Positions 56,586-64,000 of a DNA stretch of 64,000 nt are shown piece by piece; positions within the stretch are counted from its first letter, which is position 1; each line of letters starts with the position of its first letter. Both the position numbers and the translations under genes were made by a program. The notes under the pieces were generated by a model. The model was not told the origin of the DNA. It saw only the letters and a list, made by a program, of their open reading frames with translations, and made no database searches. This stretch comes from Pseudonocardia kujensis. GTDB lineage: Bacteria; Actinomycetota; Actinomycetes; Mycobacteriales; Pseudonocardiaceae. The stretch covers positions 1 through 64,000 of the forward strand of contig NZ_JAJSOK010000006.1 in the NCBI RefSeq assembly GCF_021283305.1, in the 5' to 3' direction.

Positions 56586-57413
56586 TCATCCCGCCACCCG
56601 CACCGACGTCGAGGTGCCGAACAGCACGAGGGTGAGGAAGAAGTCGAGGATCGCCGTGCTGACGATCGAGAGCCGCACCGCCCGGCCGACGGCCACGCCG
56701 ACGCCCGCCGGGCCGCCCTTGGCGTGGTAGCCGTAGTGGCAGTGGATGAGGATGACCACCGTCGCGAAGATGATCACCTTCAGGTACGAGGCGAAGATGT
56801 CCCCGACCGGCAGGAAGAGGTCGAAGTAGTGGTCGTACGTCCCGCCCGGTAGGCCGTTGAGGAGCGTGACGTTGAGCCGCGCCGCGCCGAAGCTGGCGAG
56901 CAGGCCGATCGTGTACATCGGGATCACCGCCAGGATCCCGGCGATCACGCGGGTGGTGACCAGGAACGGCACCGACGGCACGGCCATGACCTCGAGCGCG
57001 TCGACCTCCTCGGAGATCCGCATGGCGCCGAGCTGGGCGGTGAAACCCGCGCCGAGCGTGGCGGTGAGCGCCGAGGCGGCCACCAGCGGGGCAATGTCGC
57101 GGGTGGTGAAGTAGGCGGTGATGAAGCCGGTCAGGGCCTCGACGCCGAGGGAGTCGAGGGCGCGGAAGCCCTGCAGGCCGACCAGCGAGCCGACGAACAG
57201 CGACAGCGCCGCCATGACGCCCGCGGTGCCGAGGATGACGATCAGCGCGCCCGACCCGAAGCTGACCTCGGCCAGCAGCCGGAAGATCTCCTTCGGGTAG
57301 CGGCGCAGCGTGCGCGGGATCCAGGCGACGGCGCGCGCGTAGAGGCCGAGCTGCTCGCCCAGCTCCTCGAGCTGGTCGACCGGCCGACGCACCAGGGTGC
57401 TGAGTCGGGCCAC
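56586..57413 (-). CDS. MlaE/YrbE-type permease, second (YrbEB-like)
   Basis: The 275-residue integral membrane protein has about six hydrophobic segments and the MlaE signature FTAQLGAMRISEEVDALEVM, which contacts the ATPase. It pairs with the upstream permease as the transmembrane part of the Mce lipid importer. It lies 1 bp after the first permease gene. Confidence 0.94.
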   Translation of the reverse strand: MARLSTLVRRPVDQLEELGEQLGLYARAVAWIPRTLRRYPKEIFRLLAEVSFGSGALIVILGTAGVMAALSLFVGSLVGLQGFRALDSLGVEALTGFITAYFTTRDIAPLVAASALTATLGAGFTAQLGAMRISEEVDALEVMAVPSVPFLVTTRVIAGILAVIPMYTIGLLASFGAARLNVTLLNGLPGGTYDHYFDLFLPVGDIFASYLKVIIFATVVILIHCHYGYHAKGGPAGVGVAVGRAVRLSIVSTAILDFFLTLVLFGTSTSVRVAG

Positions 57414-57414
57414 T

Positions 57415-58206
57415 TCAGATCCCCTTCGGCGGGACGAGCTCGAGGTAGAGCGCGGTGAGGACCAGGTTGATCAGGAACACCAGGACGAAGGAGATGACGA
57501 CGGACTGGTTCACCGCGTCGCCGACGCCCTTCGCGCCCGGGGGCGGGTTGAGCCCCCGGTAGGCCGCGACGATCCCGGCGGTGAACCCGAACAGGGCCGC
57601 CTTGACCTCACTGACCACGATGTCGCTGACCTGCGCGATCGCCGAGAAGCTCGCGATGTACGCGCCGGGCGTGCCGCCCTGGATGATGACGTTGAAGAAG
57701 TAGCCGCCGGCGACGCCGACGACGGTGGCCAGGCCGTTGAGCACCACCGCCGTGGTGGCCATGGCCAGTACCCGCGGGACCACGAGGCGCTGGATCGGCG
57801 AGATGCCGAGCACCTCCATGGCCGCGATCTCCTCGCGGATGGTGCGGGCGCCGAGGTCGGCGCAGACCGCGCTGCCGCCGGCGCCCGAGATCAGCAGCGC
57901 GGTGACGATCGGGGCCGCCTGCTGCACGATCGCGAGCACCGAGCCGGCGCCGGTCTGGCTCTGCGCGCCGAACTGGCGGGTCAGCTCGGCCAGCAGCAGG
58001 GCGATGGTCGCGCCGAACGGGATCGTGAACAGCGCCGTGGGCAGGGCGGAGACCTTGGTGACGAACCAGGTCTGCTCGATGTACTCGCGCAGCTGGAACG
58101 GCGGCCGGAAGGCCTGTCTCACGATGTCGACGCCCAGCCCGAACAGGCGCCCGACGGGGGTGAGGGCGCGGGTCAGGGGGCTGGGGCCGGCCTGGGGAGC
58201 GGACAC
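57415..58206 (-). CDS. MlaE/YrbE-type permease, first (YrbEA-like)
   Basis: The 263-residue membrane protein has the signature CADLGARTIREEIAAMEVLG and five or six hydrophobic helices. The GTG at 58206 (MSAPQAGPSPLTRAL), with AAGGA upstream, is preferred to a start 29 codons earlier that lies in the low-complexity gap after mkl. It begins the membrane part of the Mce transporter. Confidence 0.92.
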   Translation of the reverse strand: MSAPQAGPSPLTRALTPVGRLFGLGVDIVRQAFRPPFQLREYIEQTWFVTKVSALPTALFTIPFGATIALLLAELTRQFGAQSQTGAGSVLAIVQQAAPIVTALLISGAGGSAVCADLGARTIREEIAAMEVLGISPIQRLVVPRVLAMATTAVVLNGLATVVGVAGGYFFNVIIQGGTPGAYIASFSAIAQVSDIVVSEVKAALFGFTAGIVAAYRGLNPPPGAKGVGDAVNQSVVISFVLVFLINLVLTALYLELVPPKGI

Positions 58207-58317
58207 GGCGGAGTCCTTGTCTCCACGGCAGTCGGGGAACTGCGCGGGGGCGGTGGGGAGCAGGTTCGCGGGTGGTCCGTGGGGGCGGCCCACCCGCGAC
58301 GGGGCGGCGTGCGGGGG

Positions 58318-59520
58318 CTAGCGGTAGCGGTGCCGGCCGGGACCGGAGCTCGGGCCGCCGGGGGCGCGGCCGGTCGGGGGCTGCTGGGGGTTCTGCGACG
58401 GGTTCTGGGGTGCGTTCTGCGGCGGGAGCGGCTGACCGAGCGGGGCGTCCTGCACCCGGGGGATGCTCTGGGTCGGCGCGTCCGTCGGCTCCTCGGGACG
58501 ACCGTAGGGCGCCGCACCGACGGCCCGTCGGCGGGTCGGCTGCTGCGCCGCCTGCCCGCTCTCCTCCTGCGAGCGGCGGATGGCCTCCTGCGCGGCGGGC
58601 GGCAGGGTGTGCAGCATCTCGGCCACCCGCTTCTGCCGGCGTCCGACGGCCTTGCGCTCGGGCAGGCCCGCGGTCGCCTCGAGCTGGGGCTTGATCGGGG
58701 GCAGCCCGGACAGCTCGTCGACCTCGGCCATCTCCCGGGCGGCCTGGGCGGTGTCCTTCTCCTCCGACATCCCGATCGGGCCCTGCCGGCGCCCGTTGAG
58801 GAACTGCGCCACCACCGGGTCCTCGCTGGTCAGCAACACCTCGCGCGGGCCGAACATGGCCAGGTGCTTGCGGTAGAGCATGCCGATGTTGTCCGGCACC
58901 GTCTGCGCGGTGTTGATGTCGTGGGTGACGATCAGGAACGTCGCGTCCGTCTGCGCGTTCAGGTCGATGATCAGCTGGTTCAGATACGCCGTGCGCACCG
59001 GGTCCAGGCCGGAGTCCGGCTCGTCGAACAGGATGATCTCCGGGTCGAGCACCAGTGCGCGGGCCAGGCCGGCGCGCTTGCGCATACCCCCGGAGATCTC
59101 GCCGGGCAGCTTCTTCTCGTCGCCCTTGAGCCCGACCATGTCCATCTTCTCCGCGACGATGTCGCGGATCTCCGACTCCGGCTTCTTGGTGTGCTCGCGC
59201 AGCGGGAAGGCGATGTTGTCGTAGAGGTTCATCGAGCCGAACAGCGCGCCGTCCTGGAACAGCACCCCGAACAGCTTGCGGATCTCGTAGAGCCGGTTCT
59301 CGCTGCACCGCACGAGGTCGGTGTCGTGGATGACGATCGAGCCCTTCTCCGGCTTGAGCAGCCCGATCAGCGACTTCAGGAACACCGACTTGCCCGTGCC
59401 GGAGGGGCCGAGCAGCACGCTGACCTCACCGGGCGGCAGCGTGAGCGTGACGTCCGACCAGATGTTCGCGCGCCCGAAGGACTTCGTCAGCCCCTCGACC
59501 TTCACCTCGACACCGGGCAC
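58318..59520 (-). CDS. mkl: Mce-transporter ATPase (Mkl/MceG/MlaF type)
   Basis: The 400-residue protein has Walker A GPSGTGKS (38-45), signature ISGGMRKR (142-149), Walker [14 protein letters not shown] (162-174) and H-loop His200. The ABC domain ends near residue 255. About 145 residues follow: a helical part, then a Gln/Pro-rich disordered tail ending GPGRHRYR. The GTG at 59520 is supported by GAGGAGG 5 nt upstream. Here the ATPase is the first gene of the operon instead of being encoded apart. Confidence 0.95.
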   Translation of the reverse strand: MPGVEVKVEGLTKSFGRANIWSDVTLTLPPGEVSVLLGPSGTGKSVFLKSLIGLLKPEKGSIVIHDTDLVRCSENRLYEIRKLFGVLFQDGALFGSMNLYDNIAFPLREHTKKPESEIRDIVAEKMDMVGLKGDEKKLPGEISGGMRKRAGLARALVLDPEIILFDEPDSGLDPVRTAYLNQLIIDLNAQTDATFLIVTHDINTAQTVPDNIGMLYRKHLAMFGPREVLLTSEDPVVAQFLNGRRQGPIGMSEEKDTAQAAREMAEVDELSGLPPIKPQLEATAGLPERKAVGRRQKRVAEMLHTLPPAAQEAIRRSQEESGQAAQQPTRRRAVGAAPYGRPEEPTDAPTQSIPRVQDAPLGQPLPPQNAPQNPSQNPQQPPTGRAPGGPSSGPGRHRYR

Positions 59521-59670
59521 GTCGCCTCCTCGCGCACTCGAGCCTGCGGCACCGATCCTTGCCGGAGCACGCACTCGTCCTGCAGCGCCCAACGACCACG
59601 CCGCAGTCTGGTTACTACCGGGTATTCCGCGGCGACGCAGGCACTTCGACCGTTCCTGAGAACGACGGAC
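59521..59670 (-). promoter_or_regulatory. Probable mce operon promoter region
   Basis: This is the only space for the mce promoter. It contains an AT-richer island, ggttactaccgggtattcc (59610-59628), which on the minus strand offers TAGTAA as a possible -10 and may include a regulator site. Exact promoter boxes could not be fixed. Confidence 0.35.
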
Positions 59671-59724
59671 ACGCCCCGTGAACCGAGATCGACACGCTGT
59701 CGTCGATCCCGGTTCACGGGGCGT
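59671..59724 (-). terminator. Terminator of the DUF2236 gene
   Basis: The arms ACGCCCCGTGAACCG and CGGTTCACGGGGCGT extend to 23 bp with one mismatch, around an 8-nt loop. The hairpin begins about 53 bp after the stop at 59778 and isolates the mce promoter from upstream transcription. Confidence 0.82.
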
Positions 59725-59777
59725 CGGCCGTCGCACTGTGTTACTCCGACCGGGCCCATGCCGGTACAACCCGGCTC

Positions 59778-60725
59778 TCAGGCTCCGGATGGAGTGACTT
59801 GCGTGGACACCACTCGATCGGAGTACGTGTCCTGGTCCGCGACCGGGCGCCCGTGGGGCACCGGGCAGCCCTGCGGGAAGGTCCCGAGCTGCCGGACGTC
59901 GAAACCGTTCGGGTAGCTGCGGATGCTGGGCAGGTCCCGGACGAACTTCGGTCGCGTGCGCACGGGCATCGCGCGCACGACCCGGCCGCGCAGCCGCAGC
60001 GCGGCCCGCGACAGCGCCCGGAACCAGCGCGGCGGGGCCTCGTACCGGAAGGCCTCCCGCAGGTGGGCGTCCATGAGCGAGCGGGAGAAGGCGTCGATCA
60101 GCGCCGCCGGGGCCTTGTCGTTCGGCGGGAAGGTGCACAGCAGTGCGAGCGTCGAGTCGGCGACGGCCCGACCGCCCGGGTCGTAGCCGAAGTGCTCGCG
60201 CTCGTACGCGTCGTGGACCTCGCAGAACTCCCGCCAGGTCGCCGGGATGTCCTTGATGCCCATGTGCCGGCCGAGCTCGCGGTAGTAGTTCGCGCTCGCG
60301 ACCTTCTCCGTCTCCGAGAACGGCCGCCACCCGTACGCGTCCATCCACCGGATCGGCGACACGACGAACGTGCACAGCGTGTACCGCATGTCGCCGGCCG
60401 AGATCGGATAGCTGCGGTGCATCTGGTTCATCCGGCGGACGGCGTCCTTGCCGGTGCCGGTGAACCCGTGCTCGAGGACGGCCTCGAGGATCAGCCCCGT
60501 GTCGTCGTAGCGCTTCTGGACGCGCTCGGTGAACTCGCCGGTCTCCGCCAGGAGCCTCCCGATCGTGGGGACCGCGTACGTGCGGAACAGCGCGAACGAG
60601 AGCGCCTGGTTGATGTCCCAGGGGAACTCGTACATCGACATGAGCCGGTAGATCTCGAGCCAGTCCGTCTCCGGGTCGAGCAGCTCGATCTCGCGGAGCC
60701 GGTCGTAGCGCCCCGCGCGGGTCAT
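59778..60725 (-). CDS. DUF2236 / oxygenase MpaB family protein
   Basis: The 315-residue protein matches the family that also contains latex-clearing-type haem proteins and MpaB. Visible blocks are [39 protein letters not shown] and [14 protein letters not shown], with several conserved His and Arg. In characterised relatives the domain binds haem b and uses oxygen; activity of this member is unknown. The ATG overlaps the stop of the R2-like oxidase gene by 4 bp, so they are translationally coupled. Confidence 0.75.
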   Translation of the reverse strand: MTRAGRYDRLREIELLDPETDWLEIYRLMSMYEFPWDINQALSFALFRTYAVPTIGRLLAETGEFTERVQKRYDDTGLILEAVLEHGFTGTGKDAVRRMNQMHRSYPISAGDMRYTLCTFVVSPIRWMDAYGWRPFSETEKVASANYYRELGRHMGIKDIPATWREFCEVHDAYEREHFGYDPGGRAVADSTLALLCTFPPNDKAPAALIDAFSRSLMDAHLREAFRYEAPPRWFRALSRAALRLRGRVVRAMPVRTRPKFVRDLPSIRSYPNGFDVRQLGTFPQGCPVPHGRPVADQDTYSDRVVSTQVTPSGA

Positions 60726-61678
60726 CCGGCCAGCTCCAGCTGGTCCTCGGCGTGGAACTTCTCCTCGAGCGCCTCGGGCGAGGCGTCGACGTCGATCACC
60801 CGCAGGTCGGCGCCGCGGGCGGACTCGATCGCCCCGAGCCGGCGGCCCAGCTTGTCCATCGCGTACTCGGCCATCTCCGAGATGTCGACGCCGAAGGGCG
60901 GCTCGCCGCCCTCGTACTTGTCGAAGGTCGCGGTGACCACGCCCATGGCCGGGACCATCAGCTCCTGCATGCGCTCGTCGACGACGTCGAACAGCGCGTC
61001 GTCGGCGGCGACGTGCCGGCGGCAGGTGAAGGTGCCCCAGGCCATGTGGCGGCGCTCGTCGTCGCCGATGTGCTTGATCACCTTCTGGATGCCGGGCAGG
61101 ATCCCCCGGCTCGTGCAGATCTTCTGCCAGGCGAAGTAGCCGGTCAGTGCCAGCGTGCCCTCGACGATGTGGTTGTAGGTCACCGAGGCGCGGATCTGGT
61201 TGCGCGGCGACGGGTCGCGCTCCAGCGCGTACAGGCTGTCCGGCAGCTGCTTGGTGAAGATCTCCATGTACGCGTCGTTGAACTCGATGTACTCGTGGAG
61301 GTCCCCGCTCATCCCGAGGGCGTCGAACCACAGCCGGAAGGCCTGGGTGTGCTTGGCCTCCTCGTACACGAACTGGGTCAGGTACATCTCGTCGGCCAAC
61401 CGGCCCTCGGCGGCCATCGCGGCCACGAAGGGCTGCAGGTCCTGGGTCACCGACTCCTCGCCCGCCATGAACTGCGCGGCGAGCGCGCAGGTGTACCAGC
61501 GCTCCTCGTCCGTCATGGCCGCGAAGTCCTTCGCGTCCTGCGAGAAGTCGATGTCCGCCGGGTTCCAGTGCCTCGCGGCCCCCTTGGTGAACAGGCGGAG
61601 CGGGAAGGACTCCTGCTTCAGCCCGCCCGCGTCGAGGGAGGCGAACCCGTCCCGCTTGCCGTGCTCGATCGTGCGCAT
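60722..61678 (-). CDS. R2-like ligand-binding oxidase (Mn/Fe)
   Basis: The 318-residue ferritin-like protein carries all six metal ligands of the R2lox family: Glu74, Glu107, His110, Glu173, Glu208 and His211. It also has Val77 and Tyr168, which correspond to the Val-Tyr ether crosslink of M. tuberculosis Rv0233 with a constant offset of six residues. R2lox proteins bind a long-chain fatty-acid-like ligand and use a heterodinuclear Mn/Fe site for two-electron oxidation. The true substrate is unknown. Start ATG has GAAGGAG upstream. It is not a nucleotide-reductase R2, which lacks this crosslink. Confidence 0.92.
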   Translation of the reverse strand: MRTIEHGKRDGFASLDAGGLKQESFPLRLFTKGAARHWNPADIDFSQDAKDFAAMTDEERWYTCALAAQFMAGEESVTQDLQPFVAAMAAEGRLADEMYLTQFVYEEAKHTQAFRLWFDALGMSGDLHEYIEFNDAYMEIFTKQLPDSLYALERDPSPRNQIRASVTYNHIVEGTLALTGYFAWQKICTSRGILPGIQKVIKHIGDDERRHMAWGTFTCRRHVAADDALFDVVDERMQELMVPAMGVVTATFDKYEGGEPPFGVDISEMAEYAMDKLGRRLGAIESARGADLRVIDVDASPEALEEKFHAEDQLELAG

Positions 61679-61719
61679 GTCGGCTCCTTCGCCGTTGAAG
61701 CTGGGTGGTGGGAGGTGGG

Positions 61720-62826
61720 TCAGAAGCGGATGAGGCCTCGGATGTTGCGGCCGGAGCGCATGTCCTCGTACCCCTCGTTGACCTGGTCGAGCGTGTACTC
61801 CTTGGTGACCAGCTCGCGCAGCTTCAGCCGGCCGAGGTTGTGCAGCTCGAGCAGGCGCGGGACGTCGTGCTGACCGCTGGAGCTGCCGAACAGGGCGCCG
61901 CGGATCTGCTTCTCGTAGAGCGTGAGCTCCAGCAGCGAGAGCCTCGCGGTCTCCTGCTCCGCCTTGCCCAGTGCGGTCACCACGACCCGCCCCCGCTTGC
62001 CGACCAGCTGCAGCGCTGGCTGCAGGTCGTCGCCGTCGGCGATCCCGGTGGTGAGGATCGCGGCGTCGGCGAGCTGGCCCCGGGTGAGCTCGGAGATCAG
62101 CGGCCACGCCTCGTCGATGCTCGCGGCGGTGTGCGTGGCGCCCAGCTCGAGCGCCTTCTCCCGCTTGAACTCCACCGGGTCCACCGCCACGACGTACCGG
62201 CAGCCGGCGTTGACCGCGCCCTGCACGGCGTTGGCGCCGATCCCGCCGATCCCGATGACGACGGCCGAGTCCCCCGCGCGCAGGTCGGCGGTGCGGACCG
62301 CGGACCCGAACCCGGTGGTCACGCCGCAGCCGACCAGCGCGGCGAGCTCCAGCGGGAAACCCTCGTCGATCTTCACGACCGACTTGACCGGCACGACGGT
62401 GTGCTGGCTGAACGTGCCGAGCAGGCACATCTGCCCGACGTCCTCGCCCCGGGCGTGGAAGCGGTAGGTGCCGTCGAGCTGGGGGCCGAGGGTGGCGCCC
62501 GCGCCGTCGTCGCACAGGCTCGTCATGCCGCGGACGCAGTGGGAGCAGCGCCCGCAGCTCGGCAGGAAGGTCATGACGACCGGGTCGCCGACCTCCACCT
62601 CGGTCACGCCCGGACCGACCTCACGCACGCGCCCGGCGCCCTCGTGGCCGCCGACCATCGGGTAGGCGACGGGGAGGTCGCCGGTCACCAGGTGCTCGTC
62701 GGAGTGGCAGAGGCCGGACGCCGCCAGCTCGACCAGGACCTCACCGGGACCCGGCGGGTCGAGCTCGACCTCCTCGACCTCCCACTTGCCGCCCAGTTCC
62801 CACAGCACCGCTGCTCGGGTCTTCAT
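61720..62826 (-). CDS. Zinc-dependent alcohol dehydrogenase (NDMA-type family)
   Basis: The 368-residue medium-chain dehydrogenase has catalytic zinc ligands Cys40 and His61, structural-zinc cysteines 91, 94, 97 and 105, and the nucleotide motif VIGIGGIGANAVQ. Sequence style (KTRAAVLWELGGKWEVEEVE, RSGRNIRGLIRF) fits the actinobacterial NDMA-dependent subfamily, in which the nicotinamide cofactor stays bound. It is the first gene of a set with R2lox and the DUF2236 protein, suggesting oxidation of a lipid or long-chain alcohol. Confidence 0.9.
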   Translation of the reverse strand: MKTRAAVLWELGGKWEVEEVELDPPGPGEVLVELAASGLCHSDEHLVTGDLPVAYPMVGGHEGAGRVREVGPGVTEVEVGDPVVMTFLPSCGRCSHCVRGMTSLCDDGAGATLGPQLDGTYRFHARGEDVGQMCLLGTFSQHTVVPVKSVVKIDEGFPLELAALVGCGVTTGFGSAVRTADLRAGDSAVVIGIGGIGANAVQGAVNAGCRYVVAVDPVEFKREKALELGATHTAASIDEAWPLISELTRGQLADAAILTTGIADGDDLQPALQLVGKRGRVVVTALGKAEQETARLSLLELTLYEKQIRGALFGSSSGQHDVPRLLELHNLGRLKLRELVTKEYTLDQVNEGYEDMRSGRNIRGLIRF

Positions 62827-62904
62827 GAGCGTCGATCATGATGCGCGTCACGCCGGACCACAGCGGGCCGCGAGTTCCCGCCCTGTCCCCCGCGTGCCAG
62901 CTCC

Positions 62905-63081
62905 CGACTCGCGATGCCGAAGCTCCCGACTCGCGATGCCGAAGCTCCCGACTCGCGGGACGGAGCGCAGCAGTTCCGCGAGTCGGGAGATCCTGCACCG
63001 CGAGTCGGGAGATCCTGCACCGCGAGTCGGGAGATCTTGCACCGCGAGTCGGGAGATCTCGCACCGCGAGTCGGGAGATCA
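62905..63081. repeat. Inverted pair of 22-bp tandem arrays after the histidine kinase stop
   Basis: Three copies of the CGACTCGCG core begin at 62905, 62927 and 62949. Five copies of its reverse complement CCGCGAGTCG begin at 62976, 62998, 63020, 63042 and 63064. All spacings within each arm are exactly 22 bp. The right arm ends inside the kinase stop codon (63079-63081). The arms can pair into a long hairpin. The spacer reads GAGATCCTGCA or close variants on the right and ATGCCGAAGCTC on the left. Confidence 0.95.
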
Positions 63082-64000
63082 GGCGGGGGCGAGGGGGAGG
63101 GTGAGGCGGGCGACCAGGCCCCCGCCCGCGCGCGGGAGCAGCGTGAGCTCGCCGTTCATCGCGCCCACCAGCGCCTCGACGATCCACAGCCCCAGCCCCG
63201 CGGTGCCGCGCCGCTCCCCCAGGGCCACGCCCTTGGCCGTCACCAGGCCCTCCTGGCCGGGCGGCAGGCCGGGGCCGCGGTCGCGCACCTCGGCGACGAG
63301 CGTGCCGTCGACGTACGCGAGGTCGAGCTCGACGGGCTCCTCCCCGCTGTGCCGCTCGGCGTTCTCGACGAGGTTGGTGAGCACCCGGCGCAGCCGCTGC
63401 GGGTCGCAGCGCACGGCCGCGCCCGCCGGCACCACCGTGATCCGGCGACGACCGGGCGCGACCGCGGCCGCGTCGAGCACGGCCTCGGCCAGCTCGGCCA
63501 GCACCACCCGCCGGTCGGTGACCCGGCCCAGCGGGCTGCCGTCCCGGACCGCCAGGTCGGCGAGGCCGTCGAGCATGTCCTGCAGGTGCACCGCGTGCTC
63601 CGCGAGCAGCCGGGTGGCCGTGCGCGACGCCTCCGGCGACAGCGCCCCCTTCGCCAGGTCGGTGGTCAGGGCGGTGAGCGAGGCGACGGGCGTGCGGAAC
63701 TCGTGGAGCACCACGCGGACCCCGTCGAGCCGGGCCTGCTGCGCCGCGACGAGCCGGGCCCGCAGCTCCCGCTCGGACAACAGCTTCTCGTGCTCGGCCG
63801 CCGCCCGGGCCCGCGAGTCGGCGGCCTCCTGCAGCTGCCGCTCCAGCATCCGCACCAGGACCCCGACCAGCACCGCGGCCGCGACGAGGAACCCGCTCCA
63901 CCAGGCCCCCGTCAGCAGCCGCTCCGCGACCGGCACCTCCGGGTCCGACCCGAGCAGGCACGCGACGGTGAAGCCGATCCCCACGCCGAGCGCGCCCAGC
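63079..64000 (-). CDS. Sensor histidine kinase, C-terminal part
   Basis: The frame is open to the right edge, so the N-terminus is missing. The visible part begins in hydrophobic sequence and has a further membrane helix (WWSGFLVAAAVLVGVLV), a helical linker, the phosphoacceptor H-box VLHEFRTPVASL (His94 counted from 63984), the N-box TNLVENAERHS and the G-boxes DRGPGLP and GTAGLGLWIVEAL. The response regulator is probably beyond the window. The signal is unknown. Confidence 0.9.
   Translation of the reverse strand, partial: LGALGVGIGFTVACLLGSDPEVPVAERLLTGAWWSGFLVAAAVLVGVLVRMLERQLQEAADSRARAAAEHEKLLSERELRARLVAAQQARLDGVRVVLHEFRTPVASLTALTTDLAKGALSPEASRTATRLLAEHAVHLQDMLDGLADLAVRDGSPLGRVTDRRVVLAELAEAVLDAAAVAPGRRRITVVPAGAAVRCDPQRLRRVLTNLVENAERHSGEEPVELDLAYVDGTLVAEVRDRGPGLPPGQEGLVTAKGVALGERRGTAGLGLWIVEALVGAMNGELTLLPRAGGGLVARLTLPLAPA

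Noticed and set aside
60722-61678. Ribonucleotide reductase small subunit
   Set aside because: Metal ligands would fit either, but the Val77/Tyr168 pair and overall length match the R2-like ligand-binding oxidases, and no nrdE-type gene is near.
62905-63081. CRISPR array
   Set aside because: The spacing is regular, but the spacers are nearly identical, the unit is only 22 bp, orientation inverts in the middle, and no cas gene is nearby.

Overview
The window is chromosomal DNA from a very GC-rich actinobacterium. A Pseudonocardiaceae member, possibly Pseudonocardia, fits best. This rests on an ESX-4-type secretion locus next to truA-rplQ, a complete mce lipid-transport cluster with its own Mkl-type ATPase, the str, S10, spc and alpha ribosomal operons in actinobacterial order, and strong G/C at third codon positions. 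The genus is an inference; no rRNA or tRNA gene was found.

Layout. Positions 1-3.5 kb hold the end of an ESX-4 cluster: a mycosin protease fragment, a membrane protein of the Rv1733c type, a LysR regulator and EccB. Positions 3.6-6.1 kb hold a fungal-type cytosine deaminase and a membrane/coiled-coil protein with a Vps62-like motif. Positions 6.0-31.6 kb are almost entirely minus-strand translation and secretion genes. In transcription order they are rpsL-rpsG-fusA-tuf; rpsJ-rplC-rplD-rplW-rplB-rpsS-rplV-rpsC-rplP-rpmC-rpsQ; rplN-rplX-rplE-rpsN-rpsH-rplF-rplR-rpsE-rpmD-rplO-secY-adk-map; and infA-rpmJ-rpsM-rpsK-rpsD-rpoA-rplQ-truA. A three-gene proton-translocating transhydrogenase operon (pntAa-pntAb-pntB) sits between map and infA.

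Positions 32-34.4 kb carry one plus-strand gene fusing an esterase to a Baeyer-Villiger monooxygenase. rpoC and rpoB follow on the minus strand (35.0-42.5 kb). A plus-strand cyclase/acyl-CoA ligase pair follows (43.2-45.8 kb), then rplL and rplJ. Positions 47.3-59.5 kb are a full mce operon, transcribed mkl, yrbEA, yrbEB, mceA-F and two Mce-associated membrane proteins. Upstream of it is a minus-strand oxidative set: an NDMA-type alcohol dehydrogenase, an R2-like ligand-binding oxidase with all metal ligands and the Val/Tyr crosslink pair, and a DUF2236 oxygenase-like protein. The window ends in a histidine kinase truncated by the edge.

The most unusual signals are short tandem-repeat arrays with periods of about 9, 22, 24, 27, 31 and 41 bp. 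Each lies at the 3' end of a gene, touching or closely following the stop codon. Two arrays about 59 kb apart share the core CGACTCGCGG and a 22-bp period. Other points are two mutually exclusive hairpins between rpoB and rpoC, TANNNT boxes placed for leaderless transcription at five genes, the esterase-BVMO fusion, and a sunset-like extension on ribosomal protein L17. No CRISPR array, prophage or insertion sequence was seen.
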